Source: JAJEFO01 sp965221845 (GTDB lineage Bacteria; Pseudomonadota; Alphaproteobacteria; Rhodobacterales; Rhodobacteraceae). From it: a stretch of DNA of 64,000 nt. The position numbers and the translations under genes were made by a program. How positions within the stretch are numbered: position 1 is the first letter of the stretch; every line of letters starts with the position of its first letter. The notes beneath the pieces are model-generated. The model worked only from the letters and a program-made list of their open reading frames with translations, was not told the DNA's origin and did no database searches. Below, piece after piece: positions 9,342-17,807 of this stretch. The stretch covers positions 1,922,001-1,986,000 of the forward strand of contig OZ244919.1 in NCBI GenBank assembly GCA_965221845.1. The letters are read 5' to 3'.

Positions 9342-10408
9342 TCAGCCCGCGCGCCTGCGCCTGAGCGTATCGCCGAACTGGACCTGCGGCGTCAGTCCCA
9401 CCCGGCACGGCCCGGTGGCGCCGCTCCTCTTGTTCCGCTCCAGAACGATTTCCGCGGCCGTGCGCCCGGTTTTCCTGCGTGCTGAATCCATGGTCGCCAG
9501 CTTGATGCCAATCCCGTCCAGGAACTCAGAGCCGTTGAAGCCCGCAAGGCCGATCTGCCCGGGAACGTCCACTCTCTTGTCCAGCAGGTGCAGCAGACCG
9601 CCTGCACCGATCATGTCGTTGGAATAGTAGATGAAATCGAGATCAGGACAGCGGGCCAGGATGGGTTCGGTCAGCTCGCGCCCCTTCGAGAGCGACGAGC
9701 CGCCCTCACAGAACTCCTGGACCGCGACCTCGATGCCCTGCTTCGCCAAGGCCTCCGTGAACCCCTCGAACCTCTTTCGCGCACGGTGGTCCATCGGCAT
9801 CTTGGTGCCGAGGAAGCCGATCCTCCCGTATCCATGGCGCACGATCTGCGCGGCCATTTCGCGCCCGGCCGGCCTGTGGCTGATTCCGACGACCGAATCG
9901 AGGCATTCGCCGTCGGTATCCATGATCTCGACCACCGGCATTCCCGACGCTGCCAGATGGCCCGCGAGGCGTCAGAATGCTCGAGCCCGGCAATGATGAC
10001 TCCGGCCGCCCGCCAGGACAGCATCTGGAACAGCACCCGTTCCTCCTTCTCCGGAAGGTAGTCGGTCACGCCCACGACCGGCTGGAGCGGCGTGCCTTCG
10101 AGGGCCTCGGAGATTCCGGTCACGACGTCCGGAAAGACCATGTTCGAGAGGCTCAGGATGACGACCGCCACCAGGCTGGCCTGGCTCAACGCAAGGGCGC
10201 CGGCGATCCTGTTCGGCACGTAGCCAAGCTCCTTGGCCGCCCGCAGGACCTTTTCCCGGGTGGCGTCCGAAACATCCCCGCGGTTCCTCAAGGCCCTGCT
10301 GACCGTCATTTCGGAAACGTCCAAAGCCGAGGAAACGTCCTTCAGCGTCAATGGTCGCGACCGCGCGCGTGCGGCCTTCGCCGACGGAATGATGCTGTCG
10401 TCGCTCAT
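9342..10408 (-). pseudogene. LacI-family transcriptional regulator, frameshifted
   Basis: The N-terminal part carries a LacI helix-turn-helix (LTLKDVSSALDVSEMTVSRALRN) and hinge (NRIAGALA). It reads in one frame down to about 9957. The periplasmic-binding-protein-like effector domain continues in another frame from MPVVEIMDTDGE to the end. Restoring one G near 9955 joins them as SRAILAASGMPVVEI, the expected LacI sequence, so a single base is missing. It resembles GntR/gluconate-type members. Its neighbour is the convergent TPP enzyme. It may be a true pseudogene or a sequencing error. The start at 10408 has a GAGG nine bases upstream. Confidence 0.85.
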
Positions 10409-10723
10409 CTGGGTGCCTCGCTGCAATGGCGCGCAGGCTGCTGCCTTCGAGGGCGCAAGCCGCTCGATCAAGGAAACTGCACTGGAACGGCGCCGCCGGC
10501 CATGCAGCCAATGGCGGAAGGACGGGCCTCCGGCCTTGTCCCTGATCGGCCTCGTGCGTTGCCGGCAAACGGCAAGAGGCGTCCGGCACCTGCGCGGCGC
10601 CTCCGGGTCGCCGGCGTGCGCGCGCCGTTACGTCGGCCGAAGCCGCGGCGCATCGCGCCTTGATCAGCTGGGGTGACAATTTCCCTTGATCACGTCGCCA
10701 GAACAAGGGAATAGCGGCAGCGC
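10409..10723. other. Intergenic stretch upstream of the LacI gene and tRNA
   Basis: No gene recognised. It must hold the promoters for the LacI-type gene and for tRNA-Arg, but I could not pick convincing boxes. Confidence 0.4.
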
Positions 10724-10799
10724 GGCCTCGTAGCTCAGAGGATAGAGCAACCGCCTCCTAAGCGGTAGGTCATAGGTTCGACTCCTATCGGGGCCGCCA
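10724..10799 (+). tRNA. tRNA-Arg (anticodon CCU)
   Basis: A 76-base cloverleaf. The acceptor stem is GGCCTCG paired with CGGGGCC, the D-stem is GCTC/GAGC and the anticodon stem ACCGC/GCGGT encloses CTCCTAA. The T-arm contains GGTTCGACTCC. The discriminator is G and CCA is encoded in the DNA. The gene reads AGG codons. A decayed IS begins about 350 bases downstream. I found no repeat of the tRNA 3' end that would mark an integrated island. Confidence 0.97.
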
Positions 10800-11146
10800 T
10801 TGCCTCGCCGGTCCGCTTGCGGCGAATCCCGGGCGAAAGCGATGCCAGCCCGGACAGGACGGCTGTCCGGATGTGGACAGGCTGCGGAAAACCCTGTTCA
10901 GGATCCCCGGAAACCGCCGAAGAGCCCGTATCCGGGCTTGCCCCGGAACATGGATGCCGTCGCGTTGAACCAGCTTGCGCGAATGCGGCAGCAGCGGGCA
11001 TGGCCGGCCCGCAGCGACCAGCGGGCGCGGCGGCATCAACTGGCCTCTCCGGCCACGCACAAGCGCAGCCTTGCGGGAGCGGCGGCATTCCACCGCGCGC
11101 CACCGCCCGGACAAAAGACACTGGGCCGGCCCGGATCCCGCCGTAG
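10800..11146. other. Intergenic stretch between tRNA-Arg and decayed IS
   Basis: I see no gene, integrase or attachment repeat here; the open frames lack motifs and ribosome-binding sites. Confidence 0.45.
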
Positions 11147-12019
11147 CCAGGGCCCGTTGACAGTCATGTCGCGGCGACCACGCCGGCGACGAGGCGATCC
11201 CCGCCGCGAAGCTCTCGCCGGTCCTGGCGCAGCGCGTCGCGATCGCCCGGAGCTCCCCGGTCTTCGCGAAGAGGCTCTCCGCCAGGTGCCGCCACCCGTA
11301 CACCTCCCGGTCATGCGCCCGCGGCGCCGTACGGCTCCGCCTCGACGGGACCGCCGCCTCCGCCCCGCGTTCCGCAAGGTCCTCGAGCAGCCGGCCCGCG
11401 CCGGACGCCCTGTCGCCGGCGAAGGCCCCGAACGCCAGGCCGCCGGGGAAGCCCCGGCACCCCATAGGGCCGTGCGCCTGGCCGGGCAGGACCGTGAAGC
11501 GGACAGGGCATCCCGGCGCGTCCGCGACGGCCACGGCCCTGCCCGTCAGGCCGCCCCTGGAACGTCCGGTCCCCCTCTTGCGCCGGACGCCTTCCGGATC
11601 GCCCGGACCGCCGTGCCGCCGCCGGACACGAACTCAAGGCCGGACTCCTCCGACAAGGCGTCGGAAACGCGCTCGAAGACCCCCGGAAGCGGCCGGCGCC
11701 GGAACCGCCTGGAGACGCCGTCCCGGTTCCCGGACCGCGCGGGGAGGCCGCGCCACGGCGACCCCGTGCGGAACCGCCACGGCACCGCCTCCATGAAGCG
11801 GCGGCTGTCCGCCGCCGTGCCGCCGGGGTCGGATTTCTTGCCCGGCAGCATGTCCCCGGTCCGCGCCCGCATGGCGTCGGTCAATACCGTCCTGTCTGCA
11901 TCGTCATCTCTCTGCTCGCTCATGCCGTTGTTGCCTCGTGCCCGTCGTTCCGGCGGTCATCGGGGCAGGACATGGCATGGAACCGGACGATTCGCAAGAC
12001 AACTGTCAACGGGCCCTAG
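11147..12019 (-). mobile_element. Decayed IS5-family (IS427-type) element
   Basis: The ends match those of the intact element at 15997-16873: inverted AGGGCCCGTTGACAGT on the left and its complement ending GGGCCCTAG on the right. The left CTAG has become CCAG. The inside aligns over its whole length in reverse orientation, but the transposase is riddled with substitutions. The right-hand CTAG supplies the stop codon of the malY-like gene. Confidence 0.87.
11166..11923 (-). pseudogene. IS5-family transposase remnant
   Basis: The first frame (from 11923) reads ADRTVLTDAMRARTGDMLPG and keeps RFRTGSPWRGLPARSG. The second frame keeps REVYGWRHLAESLFAK. Compared with the intact copy, Trp has become Arg, Phe Ser, Asp Gly, Asn Ser/Asp and Tyr Cys at many places. 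Over 11641-11880 I counted 25 base differences, of which 20 are A-to-G or T-to-C in this copy. The acidic catalytic residue in VFVDGT has become SGGGT, so it cannot be active. Confidence 0.85.
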
Positions 12020-13182
12020 AAAAGAGCACGTTCGATCCGTTCGATCGCGCAAAGCAGCGTCGGCCGCGGCAAGGCCAGATTGAACCTCATGTGACCTGAG
12101 CCGCCGGCGCCGAACTGGACTCCCGGGCTCGGCGCCACCTTCGCGGCGAGCAGGCGTTCCAGCAGCGCTTCGTCCGACATGCCGAGAGCGGTGAAGTCCG
12201 CCCATGCCAGGTACGTTGAGTCCATCTCCATGACGCTGACGCCCGGAACGGGGGCGAGCCGTCGGGCGAAGACGCGGAAATTTTCGGCCAGGTAAGCCCG
12301 CACAGCGTCGGACCAGTCCCCGCTTTGCGCGAAGGCGGCGGTGAGCATCGCCATACCGAACCTGTTGGGCGAGGATTCGCGGTCGCCCAGCACCTCGTCG
12401 ACGCGCGCCCGGACGTCCGGATCCGGCGCAATGAGCAGCCCCGTCTCGCCACCGGCAATGTTGAAGCCCTTGGACGCGGCGGTCAGCACCACCAGCCGGT
12501 CGCGGTGCTCCGGCGCCGCCAAGGCCGTCGGCACGAACCTCGTGCCCGGAAAGGCCAGGTCCATGTGGATCTCGTCCGAGACGAGCATCAGGCCGTTTGC
12601 ATCGCAGATCCTTGCCAGGTCCCTGATTTCCCCGGTCGACCAAAGCCGTCCGCCCGGATTGTGCGGCGTGCAGAAGGTCACGATTCTCTCGCGGCCAGTC
12701 AGCGATGACTGCAGGGCGTCAAGGTCCATGCGGAACCGGCCGTTCTCGACCTTCAGCCGGCTTTCCAGGACTTCCCGGCCCATGTTCCGCACCTGGCGAT
12801 AGAACGCGTGGTACACGGGGGAGAAGACGACGATGGAGTCCCCCGGCTCGCTGAACGCCGCTATCGCATCTCCAAAGCCGCTGACGACGCCATGGGTGAA
12901 GCGAACCCAGCCCGGGTCAAGGTCGACCCATCCGTGACGGGACCGGTACCATTCAGCAACGGCCCGGCAGGCAGCGTCGGCGTCCCCGAAGTATCCGCAG
13001 TATCCCAGATCCACCTCGGCCTGCAGGGCGGCAAGGATGGCCGGCGCCGCAGGGAAATCCATGTCCGCAACCCACATGGGAATGATCTCCGGATCATCCA
13101 CGCCGTAGGTCCGCCGAAGGCCGTCATACTTGGCGGCATGGAAGCCGCGGAGCACGAGCTGCCTGTCGAAATCATGGGTCAT
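12016..13182 (-). CDS. MalY/PatB-type PLP-dependent C-S lyase (aminotransferase fold class I)
   Basis: A 388-residue protein starting MTHDFDRQ. It has the MalY/PatB signature MWVADMDFPAAPAI near residue 36, NPGG in TPHNPGGRLWS, the PLP-anchoring Lys in TAASKGFNIAG and a C-terminal Arg in MRFNLALP. Members cleave cystathionine or cysteine conjugates to thiol, pyruvate and ammonia. The ATG at 13182 starts just before the conserved part; upstream codons are non-coding. Its TAG stop is part of the CTAG at the edge of the decayed IS, so the insertion left the protein intact. It is divergent from def. The exact substrate cannot be read from sequence. Confidence 0.85.
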   Translation of the reverse strand: MTHDFDRQLVLRGFHAAKYDGLRRTYGVDDPEIIPMWVADMDFPAAPAILAALQAEVDLGYCGYFGDADAACRAVAEWYRSRHGWVDLDPGWVRFTHGVVSGFGDAIAAFSEPGDSIVVFSPVYHAFYRQVRNMGREVLESRLKVENGRFRMDLDALQSSLTGRERIVTFCTPHNPGGRLWSTGEIRDLARICDANGLMLVSDEIHMDLAFPGTRFVPTALAAPEHRDRLVVLTAASKGFNIAGGETGLLIAPDPDVRARVDEVLGDRESSPNRFGMAMLTAAFAQSGDWSDAVRAYLAENFRVFARRLAPVPGVSVMEMDSTYLAWADFTALGMSDEALLERLLAAKVAPSPGVQFGAGGSGHMRFNLALPRPTLLCAIERIERALF

Positions 13183-13261
13183 GCCCCGCACTAGCCAGTC
13201 CGCCGCGGGCCCGCAAGCAGGGTCTGCTTGCCGCCGGCCCCGCCTTCCCATAGACGAAGCC

Positions 13262-13783
13262 ATGGCCGTCAGAGACATCCTGATCCACCCCGACCCGCGC
13301 CTGAAGACGGTCGCCGATCCCGTCACCGATCTCGATGACAGGCTTCGCGCGCTTGCCGACGACATGCTCGAGACGATGTACGCCGCCCCCGGAATCGGGC
13401 TTGCCGCGCCTCAGGTTGGCGTCCTTAAGCGGATCCTGGTGATGGACTGCGTCAAGGAAGAGCGCGCCCCGCCGCGACCGATGGTCCTGATCAACCCGGC
13501 GGTGACCTGGGCGTCGGGGGATCACGCCGCGCATGAGGAAGGATGTCTCTCGATTCCCGAACAGTTCGCCGTTGTCGAACGGCCCGCCGAGGTCGACGTG
13601 GCCTGGATCGACCTCGAGGGAAGGCAGGAGACCGAGCGCTTCAAGGGCATTTGGGCGACCTGCGTCCAGCACGAAATCGACCATCTCGACGGCCGGCTAT
13701 TCATCGACTACCTGAAGCCGCTGCGACGCCACATGATCACCCGCCGGATGAAGAAGCTGAAGCGCGAACAGGCGCGGACGTAG
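13262..13783 (+). CDS. def: Peptide deformylase
   Basis: A 173-residue metallo-hydrolase that removes the formyl group from nascent proteins. All three motifs are present: GIGLAAPQVG, EGCLSIP (metal Cys) and QHEIDHLDG (HExxH metal site and catalytic Glu). Length fits the family. It is followed after 18 bases by fmt, the classic def-fmt pair, so formylation and deformylation enzymes are probably co-expressed. The start ATG at 13262 precedes the usual VRDILIHPDPRL beginning. Confidence 0.96.
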   Translation: MAVRDILIHPDPRLKTVADPVTDLDDRLRALADDMLETMYAAPGIGLAAPQVGVLKRILVMDCVKEERAPPRPMVLINPAVTWASGDHAAHEEGCLSIPEQFAVVERPAEVDVAWIDLEGRQETERFKGIWATCVQHEIDHLDGRLFIDYLKPLRRHMITRRMKKLKREQART

Positions 13784-13801
13784 GGCGAAACGGGCGCTTG
13801 G

Positions 13802-14701
13802 ATGAGGCTCGTTTTCATGGGCACGCCGAGGTTCTCGGTCCCTGCACTCGACGCGGTGCTCACGGCCGGGCACGACGTCGTGGCGGTCTACACCAGGGCT
13901 CCCCGTCCGGCGGGGCGCGGCAGGAAGAGCCAGCCCTGCCCGGTCCAGGTCCGCGCGGAATCTCTTGGGCTGCCGGTTCACATGCCTCATGGCTTCGGCT
14001 CTTCCGACACGTGCGAAGGCCTTCTCGCTCACCGCGCGGATGCCGCTGTTGTCGTGGCCTACGGCTTGATGCTGCCTGAAACCGTCCTGGAAGCCCCGCG
14101 CCTCGGCTGCATCAACATCCACGCATCTCTCCTGCCGCGCTGGCGCGGCGCGGCTCCGATTCACCGGGCGGTCATGTCCGGAGACAGCGAGACCGGAATA
14201 TCGATAATGGCAATGGATGCGGGACTTGACACAGGGTCCGTGCTGCTTCGCGAGGCCATGCCGATCAGGCCCGACGACACGACCGGGCGGCTTCATGACA
14301 GGCTGGCGGAGCTTGGCGCGCGCCTCGTCGTCGACGCACTCGAGGGCGCCGACGACCTCGATCCGACTCCGCAGGCGCCGGAAGGCGCGTCCTATGCGCA
14401 AAAGGTTGAAAAGTCGGAAACCCGGATCGACTGGTCAAGGCCAGCTGTCGAGATCGACCGTCACATACGCGGCCTCTCCCCGTTTCCGGGAGCATGGTGC
14501 GAAGTCCGCGGCGCGCGGACGAAGCTCCTCGACTCGCGCCTAGCCGAAGGAAGCGGAACGCCGGGGACTCATCTTGGCGGATGCCGCATTGCCTGCGGAA
14601 CGGGCGCGATCGAGATGAAGGAAGTCCAGCGCGAGGGCAGAAGGCCCGTATCCGGCGACGCGTTCCTCCGCGGCATCCAGGCGCCGTGGAAGTTCGAATG
14701 A
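13802..14701 (+). CDS. fmt: Methionyl-tRNA formyltransferase
   Basis: A 299-residue enzyme that formylates initiator Met-tRNA from 10-formyl-tetrahydrofolate. Visible motifs are FMGTPRFSVPALDAVL at the N-terminus and the catalytic block CINIHASLLPRWRGAAPIHRAV (Asn, His). The conserved Asp lies in MDAGLDTGSVL. A C-terminal OB-like domain carries KVEKSETRIDWS. Stop at 14701. truA, which often follows, is absent, and an IS begins 394 bases further on. Confidence 0.96.
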   Translation: MRLVFMGTPRFSVPALDAVLTAGHDVVAVYTRAPRPAGRGRKSQPCPVQVRAESLGLPVHMPHGFGSSDTCEGLLAHRADAAVVVAYGLMLPETVLEAPRLGCINIHASLLPRWRGAAPIHRAVMSGDSETGISIMAMDAGLDTGSVLLREAMPIRPDDTTGRLHDRLAELGARLVVDALEGADDLDPTPQAPEGASYAQKVEKSETRIDWSRPAVEIDRHIRGLSPFPGAWCEVRGARTKLLDSRLAEGSGTPGTHLGGCRIACGTGAIEMKEVQREGRRPVSGDAFLRGIQAPWKFE

Positions 14702-15095
14702 CTTCGCTCAGACCAGCTTCGCTCGCGTTTGCGCACCATGCCGCGGGGACGGGCCGCCGTGACTGCGGGCGACCGCAAGTTCGCAGTCCTTGCCATCTGC
14801 AGCGCCGCATTCCCTGCAGGCCAGGCAAGGCAGGTCGGGCCGAGCTCGGTCCGGTCGGCGTCATTCGGCGTGTCGTCTCCGAGACGCGCGCCGGATCGAT
14901 CTTTCGTGCATCGCGGCAGCGGCTGTCCATGGCGCAGCCATCGGCACAGCACCGTTCGCGTGCCTGCGCGAATGCGACGCTTCGGGACCGCGGCAGCGAC
15001 ATGCCAGACCTCGGCCTGGCAAGGGGCAGGCTTCCTGACCGCCGGACTTCCGAAGACAGCGTCCCGCGGCCGCCTGGGCTCACGACGCCTCTGTT
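14702..15095. other. Stretch after fmt without a recognised gene
   Basis: An open frame starts with an ATGA overlap at the fmt stop and runs to about 15099, but its product is Arg-rich and resembles no protein I know. I see no truA remnant. I regard the stretch as non-coding, possibly decayed. Confidence 0.4.
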
Positions 15096-16000
15096 CTAGG
15101 CTGTGTACTTAAATATTGACAGGTCTGTCTGGAGCTGCGAGAGGAGCCCAAAAACCATCAGGCAGGAGCAGACCCATGAGCGGACACCGCCACGACATGA
15201 CCGATGCGGAGTGGGCGATCCTCCGCTCGGTGCTTCCCCAGACACATCAGGGCCCGCGTCGGTTGCAGGACCGAAGGGTCATGGATGGTATCTTCTTCGT
15301 GTTGCGCACCGGCATCCCCTGGCGGGATCTCCCAGAGCGCTACGGTCCCTACTCGACCTGCTTCAATCGCTGCAACCGCTGGAGCCAGAACGGCACCTGG
15401 GCCCGAATCATGCAGGCGCTGGCCGAGCGAGCGGACGATGATGACGATGCAAACGGTGGTGCGGTCGGACCCGTGCGCCTGCGTATGCTGGACTCCTCCG
15501 TCGTGCGGGCCCACAAGCACGCCGCCGGGGCCCGTCGCGACGGGCCGCCGCCGCAGATCGGCCTGAGCCGTGGCGGCCGGACGACCAAGGTCCATCTCGC
15601 CCTGAGCGGGACGGACACGGTGCAGGCCCTGGTCCTGACCCCGGGTCAGGCCTCGGACTGTGCCCAGGCCAAGGCACTGCTTGCCGATCTCGTCCCCGGT
15701 GAGATGGTCCTCGGCGACAAGGCCCATGATGCCAATGCTGTCGTCCGGTGCATCGAACAGGCGGGGGCCCAGGCGAACATCCCCTCTCGGTCCTGCCGCA
15801 AGATCCCCCGGCCCTTTGACCGCACCCTGTACAAGGGTCGCAATCGGATCGAGCGGTTCTTCGGCAGGATCAAGGAATTCCGTCGCGTCGCCTCGCGCTA
15901 CGACAAGACCGCCCGCAACTTTCTGTCGGCCGTGCAGCTCGCTGCCAGTCGCTTCCTGCTGCGGGATCTGGCGAAGCAATTAAATGGGTACACAGCCTAG
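15096..16000 (+). mobile_element. IS5-family element, copy 1 (905 bp with flanking CTAG)
   Basis: Inverted ends GGCTGTGTAC and GTACACAGCC lie inside CTAG on both sides (15096-15099 and 15997-16000). The copy at 53561-54465 has the same length and differs at only two positions I could find (15112 A/G and 15392 C/T). It encodes one full transposase. The right CTAG also starts the next element, so the two are nested at one target. Confidence 0.93.
15176..16000 (+). CDS. IS5-family transposase
   Basis: A 274-residue DDE transposase: MTDAEWAILRSVLP and GIPWRDLPERYG in the N-terminal region, first Asp in LRMLDSSVVRAHK, second Asp in VLGDKAHDAN, and Glu in RIERFFGRIKEFRR. The frame is intact, so the copy may be active. 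Start chosen at 15176, behind AGGAGCAGACCC. Its stop codon TAG is part of the target CTAG, so the element borrows its stop from the duplicated or retained target site. Confidence 0.93.
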   Translation: MSGHRHDMTDAEWAILRSVLPQTHQGPRRLQDRRVMDGIFFVLRTGIPWRDLPERYGPYSTCFNRCNRWSQNGTWARIMQALAERADDDDDANGGAVGPVRLRMLDSSVVRAHKHAAGARRDGPPPQIGLSRGGRTTKVHLALSGTDTVQALVLTPGQASDCAQAKALLADLVPGEMVLGDKAHDANAVVRCIEQAGAQANIPSRSCRKIPRPFDRTLYKGRNRIERFFGRIKEFRRVASRYDKTARNFLSAVQLAASRFLLRDLAKQLNGYTA

Positions 16001-16873
16001 GGCCCGTTGACAGTTGCCTTGCGAATCGCCCGCTTCCATGCCATTTCCTTCCCCGATGACCGCCGGAACGGCGGCACGGGCAGGAAACAGGTGACATCAT
16101 GAATGCAGACAGGACGGTTCTGACCGACGCCATGTGGGCGCGGATCGAGGACATGCTGCCGGGCAAGAAGTCCGATCCCGGCGGCACGGCGGCGGACAAC
16201 CGCCTTTTCATGGAGGCGGTGCTCTGGCGGTTCCGCACGGGGTCGCCGTGGCGCGACCTCCCCGCGCGGTTCGGGAACTGGAACAGCGTCTTCAAGCGGT
16301 TCCGGCGCTGGGCGCTTTCGGGGGTATTCGAACGCGTTTTCAACGCCTTGTCGGAGGAGTTCGACCTCGAGTGGGTGTTCGTCGACGGCACGGTCGTCCA
16401 GGCGCATCAGAAGGCGTCCGGCGCAAAAGGGGGACCTCGAGCCAGGGGATCGGTCGTTCCAGAGGCGGCCTGACGAGCAAGGTCGTGGCCGTCGTGGACG
16501 CGCTCGGCTATCTGGTCCGCTTCAGGATCCTTCCCGGCCAGGCGCACGACCTCAAGGGGGTGCCGGGGCTTCTCGACGGCCTGGCGTTCGGGGCCTTCGT
16601 CGGCGACAGGGCGTTCGACGCGGACTGGCTGCTGGAGGACCTGGCGGAACGCGGGGCGGAGGCGGTGATTCCGTCGAAGCGGAGCCGGACGGTGTCGCGG
16701 GCGCATGACCGGGAGGTCTACGGCTGGCGGCACCTGGTGGAGAACTTCTTCGCGAAGATCAAGGAGTTCCGTGCGATCGCGACCCGGTACGACAAGACCG
16801 ACGCGAGCTTTGCCGCCGGGATCCACCTCGTCGCCGGCGTGGTCGCGGCGACATGAGTGTCAACGGGCCCTAG
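15997..16873 (+). mobile_element. IS5-family IS427-type element, intact copy
   Basis: Bounded by CTAG at 15997-16000 and 16870-16873, with inverted GGGCCCGTTGAC / GTCAACGGGCCC ends. It lies directly against copy 1 of the 905-bp IS, at that element's right CTAG. The right CTAG provides the tauE stop. Two overlapping transposase frames are present. The decayed relative is at 11147-12019. Confidence 0.92.
16099..16856 (+). CDS. IS5-family transposase made by probable -1 frameshifting (orfA/orfB)
   Basis: orfA (16099-16473) begins MNADRTVLTDAMWARIEDML and carries RFRTGSPWRDLPARFG and the first catalytic Asp in VFVDGTVVQAHQ. orfB continues one frame back with IGRSRGGLTSKVVAVVDALG, the second Asp in VGDRAFDADWLL and the Glu in WRHLVENFFAKIKEFR, ending at 16856. 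The frames meet at the run AAAAGGGGG (16425-16433), a plausible slip site giving GAK-RGTSSQG. IS427-type elements are known to use this arrangement. Both frames look intact. Confidence 0.87.
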
Positions 16874-17640
16874 CCCCAAACCGCTCTCCTGACGAGGTTC
16901 AGCCCAGAAATCACGAGAACCGCCAGAACAAGTGTCCGAAACCTCTCCTGATCCAGTCGGTCAAACACGGCAAAGCCAATGGCCGTTCCGGCCAGCGCCG
17001 GAAAGACAAGGACGATTGACAGTTCCAGACCCGCGCCGGACAGCACGCCGGACTGCAGATGCGCCAGCGTCAGCATGACTGCGCCGGCTCCATAGACAGT
17101 CCCCTGGATGCGGACATGCTCCATCCTCGGCACGCCCAGGGCGGTCAGGTACAGCACGGTGGGCGGACCCCAGGTTCCCGTCAGCCCGCCAAGTGCGCCG
17201 GCCACGGCCCCGATGCCGACCTCGGCCGGGCCCCGATGCCGCGCCAGCACCTCCGGTCGCCAGCCAACCAGCTGCAGCGACGCAAACAGCGTGATCGTCG
17301 TCCCGAGGACCAGGAACAGGAGCCCTGCTGGAATGCTCAGGACGACCTGGCTGCCGAGCGCCAGGAATGCCAGCATCGTCGCAATATAGCGCCAGTGCGC
17401 CCGCGCGGAACGAAAGGCGGCGCTGCTACCCTGCCGGAACGCCTGAAGAAGGTTGATCACAAGCGCTGGAAGGATCACGCTCGCCAGCGTCAGTTCCGGA
17501 GAAAGAAAGGAGCCGAGCCCGGAAACCAGGATCATCGGCAAGGCAAATCCCGTCATGCCCTTCACGAAGCCCGCCAGAAGGGCGAGGGCGAGGGCCGCGC
17601 CCAACGCGACGGTTCCGATCTCCGCCAGTTCTGCAGTCAT
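16870..17640 (-). CDS. TauE/SafE-family membrane permease
   Basis: A 256-residue protein with about eight hydrophobic segments. It has the paired family motif GFVKGMTGFALPMILV near the N-terminus and GALGGLTGTWGPPTVLYL in the second half. TauE/SafE proteins are proposed exporters of sulfite and organosulfonates, which would suit a genome with SoeABC, but the substrate is inferred. Start chosen at 17640 (MTAELAEIG); an upstream ATG would add 25 charged residues. The TAG stop lies in the IS-derived CTAG. Confidence 0.82.
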   Translation of the reverse strand: MTAELAEIGTVALGAALALALLAGFVKGMTGFALPMILVSGLGSFLSPELTLASVILPALVINLLQAFRQGSSAAFRSARAHWRYIATMLAFLALGSQVVLSIPAGLLFLVLGTTITLFASLQLVGWRPEVLARHRGPAEVGIGAVAGALGGLTGTWGPPTVLYLTALGVPRMEHVRIQGTVYGAGAVMLTLAHLQSGVLSGAGLELSIVLVFPALAGTAIGFAVFDRLDQERFRTLVLAVLVISGLNLVRRAVWG

Positions 17641-17807
17641 TGCCGTCCCGTATCGGCTTGGCCGCTCGCGAGAAAGCGGAATCGCGAGCGACGCTTTCAT
17701 GGCCTCGCGATCCATTGAAATCTTCTTGCGCCGCGCCTGCGACAGCCCTACCTTCGCTTCCGCAGAAACGCGGGACGCGAAACAAGATCCGCAGATCCGG
17801 CAAGAAC

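Noticed and set aside
10724..12019. Genomic island anchored at tRNA-Arg
   Set aside because: No integrase next to the tRNA and no repeat of its 3' end was found; the IS nearby uses CTAG targets.
14698..15099. Possible gene starting with an ATGA overlap at the fmt stop
   Set aside because: The product is Arg/Pro-rich with no family signature and no TruA motifs; no homologous context.
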